Positions 16,219 through 24,785 of a DNA stretch of 42,994 bases are shown here, piece after piece. The notes below the pieces were generated by a model that saw only the letters and a program-made list of their open reading frames with translations, was not told where the DNA came from and did not search any database. Both the position numbers and the translations under genes were made by a program. Every line of letters starts with the position of its first letter. Position 1 is the first letter of the stretch. This DNA comes from Candidatus Thalassarchaeum sp. (GTDB lineage: Archaea > Thermoplasmatota > Poseidoniia > Poseidoniales > Thalassarchaeaceae): assembly GCA_022451235.1 (NCBI GenBank), contig JAKUOA010000004.1, forward strand, positions 1 to 42,994. The letters are read 5' to 3'.

Positions 16219-17337
16219 TCAGTTGACAAAATCTACGGTTCTAGTTCGTAGATTTCGCATCTGTGTATGCAGTGCTGCTCCATGTATTTGGTCGGATTTG
16301 ACTCCGGTAAGTACCAGCAGCACTCGAATTTCATCTCCCATCGATTGATCAGTAGTAGCTCCCCAAATGATTCTAGCATACGGGTTGATTCTATCTCGAA
16401 TCAATTGAGCGCATTTCTCTGCGTCTCCCAACGACAAAGTTGGACCTCCAACTACATTGACAAGAGCGCCTCTGGCATCCGAGATGTCGATGTCCAATAA
16501 TGGCGATTCTAACGCCTCGTCGGTAGCCTTCTCGGCAGAATCTTCGCCTCTCGCTTCTCCAAGACCAATCATTGCAACTCCACCACCATTTTCCATGACG
16601 GATCTTAGATCTTGGAAGTCTAGATTGACAACTCCTTCCTTTGAGATCATCTCTGATACTCCAGCAATCGATCTCATCAATAATTCATCTGCGACTCTGA
16701 AAGCCGCATCCAGTGGTAAGTCACGTACTCCTTCAACTTCCAGCAATCGCTCGTTTGGAAGCACTACTACGGTGTCGCAAACTTCGCGCAATCTCTCCAA
16801 TCCCCACTCGGCATTCTGTCTACGAAGTGCACCTTCGGAGAGGAAGGGGTACGTCACCACAGCAATTGTTAGAGCACCTTCTGCTCGGGCCAGACGAGCA
16901 ATGACGTGAGCCGAACCAGTACCCGTTCCACCTCCCAATCCGGCGGTGATGAAAGCAAGGTCGCAATTTTCGACCTCTTTCTTGAGGGCCTTCTCAGATT
17001 CGAATGCGGCTTGTTCACCTTTCTCAGGGTCTCCACCCGCACCTCGACCTCTAGCACTTCGACCGATGAGTACTTTGTTGTCGACTCCGACTCTTAGCAG
17101 GTGTTGTGCGTCGGTATTGATTGCCATTCCACGAACATATTCGCCATCGAACAATCCTTCCATTTCCAGTCTAGCCACTGTGTTTGAGCCGCAGCCACCA
17201 CAACCGAATACACGAATTCGTGGTTGTAGTGATTTCAGTAGCGTTTTCAGTTCAGGATCAGTCTCCGTCACAACCGGCGCAGCCGGTGATTCTTCCCCAT
17301 CCTGAAGCTCCAATACTCGGTCGATAAGGTGCTTCAT
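16219..17337 (-). CDS. ftsZ: Cell division protein FtsZ
   Basis: This tubulin-superfamily GTPase forms the division ring. From the ATG at 17337 it has 372 residues. It shows RVFGCGGCGSNTV (nucleotide-binding loop), NTDAQHL, the tubulin signature GGGTGTG (135-141), TIAVVTYPF, PNERLL and the catalytic T7-loop-like NLDFQDLRSVM. A low-complexity linker of about 35 residues precedes the core. An upstream in-frame TTG at 17361 is less likely. No Shine-Dalgarno was seen, so the mRNA may be leaderless. Its position before secE-spt5 is conserved in many euryarchaea. FtsZ rather than CetZ is indicated by the close match to the bacterial-type core. Confidence 0.95.
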   Translation of the reverse strand: MKHLIDRVLELQDGEESPAAPVVTETDPELKTLLKSLQPRIRVFGCGGCGSNTVARLEMEGLFDGEYVRGMAINTDAQHLLRVGVDNKVLIGRSARGRGAGGDPEKGEQAAFESEKALKKEVENCDLAFITAGLGGGTGTGSAHVIARLARAEGALTIAVVTYPFLSEGALRRQNAEWGLERLREVCDTVVVLPNERLLEVEGVRDLPLDAAFRVADELLMRSIAGVSEMISKEGVVNLDFQDLRSVMENGGGVAMIGLGEARGEDSAEKATDEALESPLLDIDISDARGALVNVVGGPTLSLGDAEKCAQLIRDRINPYARIIWGATTDQSMGDEIRVLLVLTGVKSDQIHGAALHTQMRNLRTRTVDFVN

Positions 17338-17383
17338 AAGTAACGCTGGCCATCCAAGCAAGGATAATGCTTGCCGTAGCCAT

Positions 17384-17400
17384 TGAGCCCTATGGGCTCA
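17384..17400 (-). other. Perfect hairpin between phosphatidyltransferase and ftsZ genes
   Basis: TGAGCCC TAT GGGCTCA is a perfect 7-bp palindromic stem with a 3-base loop, 15 bases beyond the upstream gene's stop codon on the minus strand. There is no T-tract. A closely similar sequence follows the pus10 stop (30952-30969). Confidence 0.45.
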
Positions 17401-17415
17401 TTCTGCAACCCCTAA

Positions 17416-18096
17416 TCAATTTGCCAAAAGTTGCTTTCGAGTTTCCATAAACCGAACTAGGAAAGTGTATACTCCGCCCCAAAATGATACTGCAAGCGCC
17501 AATGTCATACCGTTCAATTCAGCGTTTCCTAACAATGCCCAGTGAGCATATTCGTGGAGTGATGAAATATCGACTCCAGTTCCACTTGAACCGGCTTGCC
17601 AGGCGGCCCACAGAAGGCCGGCAAGAGTGACCACCAATCTGTCGGCTCGACTGAATCCTCCGTAAAGTCTTCCGAGCCCCACAGACTGTGCTTGAGTTCC
17701 CATGTATGAACCGAGCAAAGTCAGCAAGGCAGCAGCCCAACCAGCCATTGGGTCAATCACATACGCCGAGTTGTAACCGATGGCGACTACCAAACCAACA
17801 TCGACCACGCGGTCGATGGTGTGGTCGAGGAAGTCTCCGTAGGGTCCTGCGGTTCCCTGATGCCGGGCCAATGCACCATCTAGCGCATCGAAAACACCAG
17901 CGATTAGAACCAGAGCGACTGCTCCAGTAATCATCATCGCTCCTTCGTTATCGAGTTCAGCGACTGCAATTAGGTAGAATGATACGATTGAGATTGCCAA
18001 AGATGTCCAAGTAAGAACACTAGGATCTAGGTCTCCCATTCTGACGACTAAAGGCTGAACCATTTTTGTCCAAGTATCACGCATTTTCTCGAACAT
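17416..18096 (-). CDS. CDP-alcohol phosphatidyltransferase family enzyme
   Basis: This 226-residue integral membrane enzyme transfers a CDP-linked lipid onto an alcohol headgroup. The signature D-x2-DG-x2-AR-x8-G-x3-D-x3-D is complete: D70, D73, G74, A77, R78, G87, D91 and D95. About six hydrophobic helices are present. In archaea the family makes archaetidyl-inositol-phosphate or related lipids, and archaetidylinositol phosphate synthase is a reasonable guess that the sequence alone cannot settle. The ATG shares one base with the stop of the AK6-like gene upstream (TGATG), so the two are probably translationally coupled. Confidence 0.88.
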   Translation of the reverse strand: MFEKMRDTWTKMVQPLVVRMGDLDPSVLTWTSLAISIVSFYLIAVAELDNEGAMMITGAVALVLIAGVFDALDGALARHQGTAGPYGDFLDHTIDRVVDVGLVVAIGYNSAYVIDPMAGWAAALLTLLGSYMGTQAQSVGLGRLYGGFSRADRLVVTLAGLLWAAWQAGSSGTGVDISSLHEYAHWALLGNAELNGMTLALAVSFWGGVYTFLVRFMETRKQLLAN

Positions 18097-18626
18097 CAGC
18101 CCACCCAGTCGATAACATCCTCAGGGCTAGTCGGTTTGAAGCCATCTGAAATCCAATTGAGAATATTTGCGACAATTACTTCAGGCCCATCTTTCGAAGT
18201 GTCGAACTCAACCCAAGGAGCGTCGTTTTCCTTTTCATTCCAAGCACCACCAAGTAATTCCCACTCAACATTTGCCTCCACCTTTGGCTGAGGATAACCT
18301 CGTTCGTTTAGGCGCCCTCGAATAATTTCTGGCTCGCATCGCAAAAGCACAACCGCATCTACAGGGAGATTGTGAGATAAATGCCCGTCGATCAGTTCCG
18401 CCTTCAGTGGAGCAGTCTGCCATTTTTGATTTATGTATCGTAATAGAATCCCCATGTCAACCGGATGGGCTCCATCGGTTACATCAACCTCCTCAAGAGC
18501 ACCTGCTTGCTGAGCCAATTCTTCGATGTTTGAGATGCTCATGCCATGTGAAGAAAGTAAGCCTGCGAGGGTCGATTTACCTGTGCCAGGGGTGCCTGAG
18601 AGAGCCAGACGGTAGGTGTCTTCCAC
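18096..18626 (-). CDS. AK6/Fap7-like nucleoside monophosphate kinase or ATPase
   Basis: This 176-residue P-loop protein has Walker A GTPGTGKST at 11-19, followed by the short pattern of the adenylate kinase 6 (hCINAP/Fap7) family: SNIEELAQQAGA, a central IDGHLSHNLPVDAVVLLRC and a lid-like RGRLNERGYPQPKVEANVEWE. Family members have adenylate kinase or ATPase activity, and yeast Fap7 helps small-subunit assembly with uS11. The last 40 residues are less conserved. It is the first gene of the unit with the phosphatidyltransferase and diverges from the antiporter gene. Confidence 0.85.
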   Translation of the reverse strand: MEDTYRLALSGTPGTGKSTLAGLLSSHGMSISNIEELAQQAGALEEVDVTDGAHPVDMGILLRYINQKWQTAPLKAELIDGHLSHNLPVDAVVLLRCEPEIIRGRLNERGYPQPKVEANVEWELLGGAWNEKENDAPWVEFDTSKDGPEVIVANILNWISDGFKPTSPEDVIDWVG

Positions 18627-18709
18627 ATATTCACGGGCGGGCCATTAACCCAAGAATACTCCGCGTCGGGAGCGTAACATTGACCCATCGAATGTATCAC
18701 CGGCTTTTC

Positions 18710-19849
18710 ATGAGTGATACCGAGGCCGGCCATGTAAGCGTACTTGGAGCGTTTTCTCCAACAGAAAATAAGCTAAACATTCTACTTCTTGCAGTACCCG
18801 TAACCTGCTATTTTGCTTACGTTTCTCATGATGAGTCGATGGCATTCTTCGCTTCACTGGTCGCAATCATGCCTCTTGCCTTCTTGATGGGCAGGGCTAC
18901 TGAAGAAATTGCGCTCTACACCTCAGAATCATTAGGTGGATTACTGAATGCAACTTTTGGAAATGCGGCTGAGATGATTATTGCTCTACTAGCAATCTAC
19001 GCAGCATCTCAAGCAGCCTCTGGCAGTGATACAGAGACACTAATGGTTGGACTAGTGCAGGCCAGTCTAATCGGTAGTATTCTCGGAAATCTATTACTCG
19101 TCATGGGCCTCGCATTTTTGTGGGGTGGAATCAATTATTCTGAGCAGAAATTCTCTGATACACAGGTGAGTTCCAATGGTTCCCTGATGTTGTTAGCGAT
19201 GATTGTACTCATCATTCCAACCGTATTCAACTCAACCGTTGGTGGTACCGAAGGCGAGAAAGGAGTTGAGCAACTAAGCCATATCGCGGCAATTGTTTTG
19301 CTATTACTATACGGATTATTCCTATTCTTCCAGTTCAAGTCCCACGTCGATCTATTCGCAACAGAGACGCATCATCACGAGGCTCCTGAAATGACTAAGA
19401 AAGATGCAATTATTCTTCTCGTCGTAGCAACTATCCTAGTATCTTGGATGGCAGAGATTCTAGTCCACTCAGTCGAGTATGCGGCTGATGATTTGGGACT
19501 ACCTCACTTATTCATCGGGGTAATTTTGCTACCACTATTCGGTAACGCAGCTGAGCACTTTACTGCTGTAGTAGTGGCTGGTAAGGATAAGATGGACCTG
19601 TCATTCGCAATCTCAATGGGTTCATCCACACAAATTGCGGTATTCGTTGCTCCAGTAATGATTCTCGTTGCTTGGGCGATGAACGTACCACTAACCTTTG
19701 AATTCGGAATGCTAGAAACTGTCGCGGCTTTCCTTTCTGTACTGATAGTCAATGTTATCGCAGCTGATGGTAAATCAAACTGGTTGGAAGGAGCATTGTT
19801 GCTCGGAACCTATGTTGTTCTTGGTGCAGCCTTCCTAGTACATCCATAA
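18710..19849 (+). CDS. cax: Ca2+/H+ antiporter (CaCA superfamily, CAX type)
   Basis: A membrane cation exchanger that expels Ca2+ in exchange for protons. It has 379 residues and about 11 transmembrane helices in two inverted halves. Each half carries the ion-binding alpha-repeat with its acidic residue: FGNAAEMIIALLAI (GNAAE at 84-88) and FGNAAEHFTAVVV (278-282). A histidine-rich loop (ETHHHEAPE, about 219-227) lies between the halves, like the acidic or His-rich loop of CAX proteins. The start at 18710 (MSDTEAG) was chosen; ATG 18692 is possible. Longer frames reaching back to 18407 overlap the AK6 gene and are rejected. Confidence 0.93.
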   Translation: MSDTEAGHVSVLGAFSPTENKLNILLLAVPVTCYFAYVSHDESMAFFASLVAIMPLAFLMGRATEEIALYTSESLGGLLNATFGNAAEMIIALLAIYAASQAASGSDTETLMVGLVQASLIGSILGNLLLVMGLAFLWGGINYSEQKFSDTQVSSNGSLMLLAMIVLIIPTVFNSTVGGTEGEKGVEQLSHIAAIVLLLLYGLFLFFQFKSHVDLFATETHHHEAPEMTKKDAIILLVVATILVSWMAEILVHSVEYAADDLGLPHLFIGVILLPLFGNAAEHFTAVVVAGKDKMDLSFAISMGSSTQIAVFVAPVMILVAWAMNVPLTFEFGMLETVAAFLSVLIVNVIAADGKSNWLEGALLLGTYVVLGAAFLVHP

Positions 19850-19920
19850 ATCAAACGGTACCCATTGAAAGGACGGGTTTCGCAAGGGGTCACCTTGTGT
19901 TCAAACTAACTTCATCAGAC

Positions 19921-20181
19921 TTAATGTCTCAGAAACATTCTGCCCAAACTAAATGAAAATATACCAACAAAGAATGTAATCATAAACATTAGGTCAGTGA
20001 GCCCGAAGAACAACCCCCCGGGGTACAACCTCAACAGTGCCACAGCACCGAAAATTAGCAGAATCCAACCAACGATTTTTCGAACTGGTTCTGGGATCAT
20101 ACCTATAATATAATCACGAAATTTGCGTAACGGATCCCACTCCGTATCACGCAGCACGAATTGGAGAAATGAGTCGTCCAT
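19921..20181 (-). CDS. Small two-helix membrane protein
   Basis: This 86-residue protein has a charged N-terminus containing DTEWDPLRKFRDYIIG and two hydrophobic helices (about 36-52 and 57-80). It ends in RMFLRH. It converges with the antiporter gene, leaving a gap of about 70 bases in which nothing was recognised. Length and composition support a real gene, but no family was identified. Confidence 0.65.
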   Translation of the reverse strand: MDDSFLQFVLRDTEWDPLRKFRDYIIGMIPEPVRKIVGWILLIFGAVALLRLYPGGLFFGLTDLMFMITFFVGIFSFSLGRMFLRH

Positions 20182-20274
20182 AATGTCTACTTTCGCTTTG
20201 CGATGATTAAATTTTCTCCGGCATTATAGACTAAATCTCAGCGAGCGCATGTTTACCCAATGATTCGGGGATAA

Positions 20275-20802
20275 TTAATTGAAATTCCTAGACAAATCGA
20301 CCTTGATAATCTCTGCAATTTCCTCAGCGACCCCTGTGCTGGAAATCCCCCTTAGCGTCCCGATTCTTGCTCCTTCGCTTCCTATCAGTACGGCAGAGTA
20401 GGTGATAGTCTTGTGGCCTTCATCGTTAGTCCTCACTATTTCGTTTAACTCGATGCTTGTTATCCCTTCTCTAGGATGTCTTTCAATAAAGCTTGGAGAT
20501 TTGGAAATTAGACCTCCAGGTCGAACCGCCTCAATATAGTCGTCATAGATGTTGAACTTAATCGGGTCCTTGATGATTAGACCAAGCCATAGGGGGGTTG
20601 TGATACCTCCTATGATGCCAAAAGCAGTGAGTACTACGCCTTCTATTACCAATCCATATTCATACGAGGTTAGTACGAAAGGATCTAGCGTTTTAGTTAA
20701 GCCAAGGACGATAACAATCAAACCAACTAGAATCCCTTGGCCTACAAATATGGCAATAAGAGCCCAAAATCCCGATTTGTTCGATACTGTCTTACTTGAC
20801 AT
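20275..20802 (-). CDS. Two-helix membrane protein with a PH-like C-terminal domain
   Basis: Two transmembrane helices (about residues 12-35 and 50-75) are followed by a soluble domain of about 95 residues: KFNIYDDYIEAVRPGG, GITSIELNEIVRTND, YSAVLIGSEGARIGTL, then a helix AEEIAEII. Short beta strands ending in a helix resemble the bacterial PH (bPH/YdbT-like) fold. That is a structural guess from pattern only. ATG 20802 is chosen; ATG 20820 is possible. There is an independent gap on each side. Confidence 0.65.
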   Translation of the reverse strand: MSSKTVSNKSGFWALIAIFVGQGILVGLIVIVLGLTKTLDPFVLTSYEYGLVIEGVVLTAFGIIGGITTPLWLGLIIKDPIKFNIYDDYIEAVRPGGLISKSPSFIERHPREGITSIELNEIVRTNDEGHKTITYSAVLIGSEGARIGTLRGISSTGVAEEIAEIIKVDLSRNFN

Positions 20803-20853
20803 GAGTATATCAGAGAACATTTGAACAAATACTTTCTCTCGGCATCTCCAACT

Positions 20854-21225
20854 CTATGATTCGAGGATATTGACTTCGATGTTACCATCCTTTAGTCGAG
20901 TTTCATAGATTTCCAAATCTTTCTGTTTGCTGAATTTCCCAACCATTTTCCCATAAGGAGGGAATATTGGAAACGGAGACCATTCAATTAATTCCCCAGT
21001 TTCTATATTGTGAGTTGTTTGGTGTAGTGGACATGTAATACAATCATCCTTCACCTTACCACCGTAGGCGAGAGGCCATCTCATATGTCTGCAGAGAGCT
21101 TCTGTAGCATAGTACCCATCGTCTTCATCAAATCGACCAACGAGAATTATCTTTTTTCCAACGGTCAGCATTTTTTTCTTACCCGGTTTCAACTTTGATG
21201 ATTTAATTGCGATTTTCCAAGCCAA
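20854..21225 (-). CDS. Rieske [2Fe-2S] protein
   Basis: This 123-residue soluble protein has the full Rieske ligand set C45-x-H47 ... C65-x2-H68 (CRHMRW and CPLHQT, 17 residues between H47 and C65). The layout is like that of a Rieske-type ferredoxin or the small electron carrier of a dioxygenase rather than the bc1 protein, because there is no membrane anchor. Adjacent genes are a CoA-binding protein and a deaminase-type amidohydrolase on the same strand. The redox partner is not evident. Confidence 0.88.
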   Translation of the reverse strand: MAWKIAIKSSKLKPGKKKMLTVGKKIILVGRFDEDDGYYATEALCRHMRWPLAYGGKVKDDCITCPLHQTTHNIETGELIEWSPFPIFPPYGKMVGKFSKQKDLEIYETRLKDGNIEVNILES

Positions 21226-21258
21226 TATATCACCTCACTAAATCAATCATTATCGGAC

Positions 21259-21918
21259 CTAATTCGCTAACCTTCTTGCACATTCTTCAAGGCTTTCACC
21301 TTCATTTCTAAGTCCTCGAATATAGTTCGGAATAGATGAATTAGAATTTTCCAAATCCCTCAGATCTCCTATCCACTCTAATTCGGTTTTTACCTTCTCA
21401 GAGTTTTCTTGCCATTCGTGAACACTCCAAACAGAACATCCCGACTCGTCATCACTCTGGACTTGTTTGAACCAAGGAATGACTTGTGGTTCTCGAACTA
21501 AATCGTGTCTTTGCACGAATCTAACAATGCAGTCATCCTTGACGAACTTCCATCCAGCATTTTGAAGCCAATCTTCCGATAAATCATCTTCTGCCCCTAA
21601 TTGAAACCAAATTAGAGGAGGAGATTCATAGTTTCTAATCAGAAGTTTTCTTATTGCCTCTCTTGCCCTTTCAGGCGCAAGAAATAGCACAACAATCTCA
21701 GGTCCAATTCCGTCCTCAATCATAGGCCTAATTGGGTATCCAGAAATGCTAGTACCGGCATCCTTAGGATGTATTGGAATAGGATTCCATCCTCTCTCAG
21801 ATAGGTCCTTAACAGCCGAATTAGCAGGTTTTTCTGAATTCAATCCAGCACCCAGAATATGAACAAATTCAGTTTGTAAAACCAAATTAATTAGTTGATT
21901 GGAATCGTGCACACGCAT
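21259..21918 (-). CDS. CoA-binding (YccU-like) domain protein with C-terminal extension
   Basis: Residues about 8-135 follow the Rossmann-type CoA_binding_2 pattern: VHILGAGLNSEKPANSAVKDL, WNPIPIHPKDAGTSISGYPI, IVVLFLAPERAREAIRKLL, IWFQLGAEDDLSEDWLQNAG, DDCIVRFVQRH. Usual single-domain members are about 140 residues; this one has about 80 more at the C-terminus, containing tryptophans and charged residues but no recognised motif. The function of such proteins is poorly known; they bind CoA and some are linked to acyl-CoA metabolism. Confidence 0.75.
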   Translation of the reverse strand: MRVHDSNQLINLVLQTEFVHILGAGLNSEKPANSAVKDLSERGWNPIPIHPKDAGTSISGYPIRPMIEDGIGPEIVVLFLAPERAREAIRKLLIRNYESPPLIWFQLGAEDDLSEDWLQNAGWKFVKDDCIVRFVQRHDLVREPQVIPWFKQVQSDDESGCSVWSVHEWQENSEKVKTELEWIGDLRDLENSNSSIPNYIRGLRNEGESLEECARRLAN

Positions 21919-21973
21919 ACTCAGACAATACCCTAACTTATGCAGATTATATCAAATTCTGTATAGGCATAAT

Positions 21974-23266
21974 CTATAATTCACTGTAGTAATCAATTGC
22001 TACTTCATTGAGTCTTTCTCTAGCCTTTTGCTCATCCACAGTTAATGTAATTCCATCCCTTCGTAATGCTTCTCCATCGACTAAGACATCCATTACTTTA
22101 CCGCCAGAATATAGCAAGTTAGGAAGTAATCTCCGACCATCTTTTCCAATAGGTGACATTCGTATATCATTGAGGTCCCAAGTAATCCAATCCTTGGAAT
22201 CTTTAGTCGATAGACGCCAGGTTTCTTCTGGACTTAAAACTCGAGCATTCCAATGATCATGCTTCTGAATCAAACTGGCCGTTTTTGCTTCCGCACGCAT
22301 ATCTAGAGAATTATTGCTGGCGGAACCATCAGTTCCCAAGCGAATATCCACCTTTGCTTCCTTCATTGCGGGGTATGACATAGTGCCGCCACAGGCGAGT
22401 TTCTGGTTGGAGGTTGGGCAATGAACAGCATGCGCTCCATGCCCTGCTAGAATTCTCATCTCCTTCTTTGTCACCCAGCCACAATGAGCACAAACAGTGC
22501 TTCCCTCTTCTGCATCTTGGAAGTAGCCTATGGAGTCGAGATATTCGATAGGATACATTCCATGTTCAGCGTGGCAGTCTGCAACTTCCTTGCGAGTCTC
22601 AGAGGTGTGTATATGCAACATAGAACCCGTTTTCTTTGCTAGTTCTGAACCCTTGAGTAAAGTATCCTCATCGCAGACATATACTGAATGCGTACCTACT
22701 CCGTATTCGATTCGCCCCGGTCTAGGGGATGGGCCTGTAATCAAACCCTCCATGTATCGTAATGCATCTCCTGAACCAGGTTCGAAGTTAGGAGTTAATC
22801 CATCTGTAATTGGGCCACATAAAGCAGCTCTAACGCCAGTATCGGCTAATGTCTCACCTATCGTTTGAGTATGGAAGTACATGTCACAAGCAAATGTGGT
22901 CCCAGTCGCGATCATTTCTGCGGCAGCCGCTTTTGTACCAACTCTGATTAAATCCTCAGTCAATTTCTTCTCAACAGGAAAAATAGCACTTTCTAACCAT
23001 TCCATTAGGGGCAATCCTTCGCCCATTCCTCTGTTGAGAATCATCGGAAGATGTGTGTGCCAGTTTTGGAAAGAACGTGTAATGATTCGGCCAGATCCAT
23101 CAATTGTTTCTAGAACATCCTCGTCACCTTTACTAATCGACCATGAACCATCATCATGAAGGATGAAATCGCCGTGCTGCGGACTACAATCATGGTCCAT
23201 GAGCCAAGCATTGGTATATCGGCGCGAGCCGATTCGCCCCAAACCCCGGTCACTTGACATAGTCAT
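21974..23266 (-). CDS. Amidohydrolase, MTA/SAH or related deaminase type
   Basis: This is a 430-residue TIM-barrel metal-dependent deaminase of the TrzA/AtzA/MtaD family. Metal ligands are H70-x-H72 (NWHTHLP), H220 (LHIHTSE), H261 (CAHCGW) and D313 (LGTDGSASNNS), with E223 after the third ligand. The best-known archaeal enzymes of this family deaminate 5'-methylthioadenosine, S-adenosylhomocysteine or 5'-deoxyadenosine, but guanine- or cytosine-type substrates are also possible. A divergent N-terminal part (1-60) forms the small beta-sandwich. It precedes the CoA-binding and Rieske genes on the same strand, with 55-base and 33-base gaps. Confidence 0.87.
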   Translation of the reverse strand: MTMSSDRGLGRIGSRRYTNAWLMDHDCSPQHGDFILHDDGSWSISKGDEDVLETIDGSGRIITRSFQNWHTHLPMILNRGMGEGLPLMEWLESAIFPVEKKLTEDLIRVGTKAAAAEMIATGTTFACDMYFHTQTIGETLADTGVRAALCGPITDGLTPNFEPGSGDALRYMEGLITGPSPRPGRIEYGVGTHSVYVCDEDTLLKGSELAKKTGSMLHIHTSETRKEVADCHAEHGMYPIEYLDSIGYFQDAEEGSTVCAHCGWVTKKEMRILAGHGAHAVHCPTSNQKLACGGTMSYPAMKEAKVDIRLGTDGSASNNSLDMRAEAKTASLIQKHDHWNARVLSPEETWRLSTKDSKDWITWDLNDIRMSPIGKDGRRLLPNLLYSGGKVMDVLVDGEALRRDGITLTVDEQKARERLNEVAIDYYSEL

Positions 23267-23323
23267 CCTCGCTTTGATGGCAGAGGTGGTTTTGACTCAA
23301 GGTTTCCCTCAACTCCAATTCAA

Positions 23324-24007
23324 TTAGTTTGAACGAGTAGGCATGAATGGGATTAGTTTAGCAGCTAGAGCACCGAAATCTCTAGTCTGAATGTATACCT
23401 TACCTTGCCCGTTGAATTTCATTACCAATCCTTCTCCACCAAGTAAAGCAGACCCTAATCCTCCGACCTTTCCCACAGTGTAGCTTACACCATCTGTAAA
23501 TGCCACGACGTGGCCAGTGTCAACGACTACTTCTTGTCCATTGATTTCTAGTTCTTTCAGCGCACCGTACGAAGTGTAGAATACTGTACCTGTTCCTTCA
23601 GTTACGCTAGCGCGGAGAAAGAACACACTTTCTCCTGTGAAGAATCCCTTTGCGCCCTGGAACTTTGTGTCAGTCTCAACATTAGCGGTGCTAGCAATGA
23701 ATGCTCCACCCTGCATAAACAGAGTCTGTCCTGGTCCCAGTTCGAAAGAAGAAATGTCTCCTGGTGCCCCTGGTGCAAGAGAGACCCAACCATCTCCATT
23801 GGATGTGTATGTGTTTAGGATGAACGATTCCCCACCTACTACGCTCTTCATCAATCCCTTGAAGAAGCCGCCGGACATTCCGGACTTCATATCGACATTA
23901 GAGGACTGGGCAACCATTGCCCCTGGCTCTACTTTCAATTGCTCTCCATTAGAGAGGTTTACGGTCATCAGTGTGAATGCTGGTCCAAATTCGAACTCAT
24001 GTTGCAT
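23324..24007 (-). CDS. AIM24/TIGR00266-family protein
   Basis: This 227-residue all-beta protein follows the TIGR00266/AIM24 pattern: LKVEPGAMVAQSSNVDMKSG, GESFILNTYTSNGDG, GQTLFMQGGAFIAST, VEINGQEVVVDTGHVVAFTDGVSYTVGKVGG in order, and a C-terminal GEGLVMKFNGQGKVYIQTR. The family is broad and of unknown function; the mitochondrial homologue AIM24 affects inner-membrane organisation. The ATG at 24007 (MQHEFEFGP) matches the usual family start. An upstream frame to 24094 would overlap the FAH gene end. Confidence 0.82.
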   Translation of the reverse strand: MQHEFEFGPAFTLMTVNLSNGEQLKVEPGAMVAQSSNVDMKSGMSGGFFKGLMKSVVGGESFILNTYTSNGDGWVSLAPGAPGDISSFELGPGQTLFMQGGAFIASTANVETDTKFQGAKGFFTGESVFFLRASVTEGTGTVFYTSYGALKELEINGQEVVVDTGHVVAFTDGVSYTVGKVGGLGSALLGGEGLVMKFNGQGKVYIQTRDFGALAAKLIPFMPTRSN

Positions 24008-24075
24008 GAAATAACCGCAAAAATAGTCATTTTTAGATTCATGGGGGGATAGGAGTAAACAATTCCACCAGAATA

Positions 24076-24687
24076 TTATCCATTTACGACGCACTGCGCC
24101 CTCAAAGTACTGACTACCTCACCTTTTTGATTGGTCAAATACGCTTCAACAATATCGCCCTTGTACATCGGTCCAACTCCAGCGGGTGTTCCGGTCCAAA
24201 CTAAATCTCCGGGTGAAAGATCATACCAACCAGACAGATGCTCAACCAGTTCTTCAACAGAATGAATCATCAAAGATGTTGGCGCATCTTGTTTGGTTTC
24301 ACCATTTACTTTCATAGTGACTTGAAAGACACCCTTTTCGTATCGTGTCCAGGTGCCCAAAACACCACTTCCCCGGAATGCCTTACCTTCAGTCCATGGC
24401 CATCGTTTATTCTTCGCAATGGTTTGCCTTGTTCGGTTAGTTGTGTCGCATCCTATGCACATCCCCTCGGGTTGCAAATCATCTCCCAATCGAATGACTA
24501 GTTCTGCTTCGTGGTCAATGTGATCGTCCTCGTTCATCAACTCGATTACATTATTTCCATTTTCATCGGCCTCAACATGCGCTCTTGCGGGCTTTAGGAA
24601 GAATCTAGGGTATTCTTCAGAGATATCTCCACCTATTTCTTCTGCGTGCCCGGCGTAATTTCTGAAACAGCACCATCCTAGTCCCAT
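24076..24687 (-). CDS. Fumarylacetoacetate hydrolase (FAH) family protein
   Basis: A 203-residue enzyme of the FAH superfamily, which hydrolyses C-C bonds or decarboxylates 2-oxo acids with Mg2+. Metal ligands are E60 and E62 (HEAELVIRLG) and D81 (GCDTTNRTRQ). The C-terminal family signature is DLVWTGTPAGVGPM. It lacks the separate N-terminal domain seen in larger members, which fits the short YcgM/oxaloacetate-decarboxylase-like group. Candidates are oxaloacetate decarboxylase or acylpyruvase. It starts its own unit, diverging from dnaJ. Confidence 0.87.
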   Translation of the reverse strand: MGLGWCCFRNYAGHAEEIGGDISEEYPRFFLKPARAHVEADENGNNVIELMNEDDHIDHEAELVIRLGDDLQPEGMCIGCDTTNRTRQTIAKNKRWPWTEGKAFRGSGVLGTWTRYEKGVFQVTMKVNGETKQDAPTSLMIHSVEELVEHLSGWYDLSPGDLVWTGTPAGVGPMYKGDIVEAYLTNQKGEVVSTLRAQCVVNG

Positions 24688-24757
24688 ATTACAATCGTGC
24701 AGGCAATCAGCCTTGAGCGATACGGTGGCCTAACCTTAGTTTTCGTCACGAGGATTC

Positions 24758-24780
24758 AAGGAGGTGTGATGTCCGATTAG
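24758..24780 (+). promoter_or_regulatory. Strong Shine-Dalgarno plus 3-codon leader ORF ahead of dnaJ
   Basis: AAGGAGGTG at 24758-24766 is a near-perfect match to the 16S anti-Shine-Dalgarno sequence. The ATG that fits its spacing is at 24769, but it reads only Met-Ser-Asp and then TAG. The dnaJ ATG at 24786 lies 5 bases after that stop, 19 bases from the Shine-Dalgarno. It may be a start-stop leader that couples translation, or a small sequence error in the true start. Confidence 0.5.
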
Positions 24781-24785
24781 CATCG

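Noticed and set aside
18407..18709. Extended start for the Ca2+/H+ antiporter
   Set aside because: It would overlap the AK6-like gene antisense, and the added sequence is cysteine- and leucine-rich and unlike the family. The family-like protein begins at MSDTEAG or slightly earlier.
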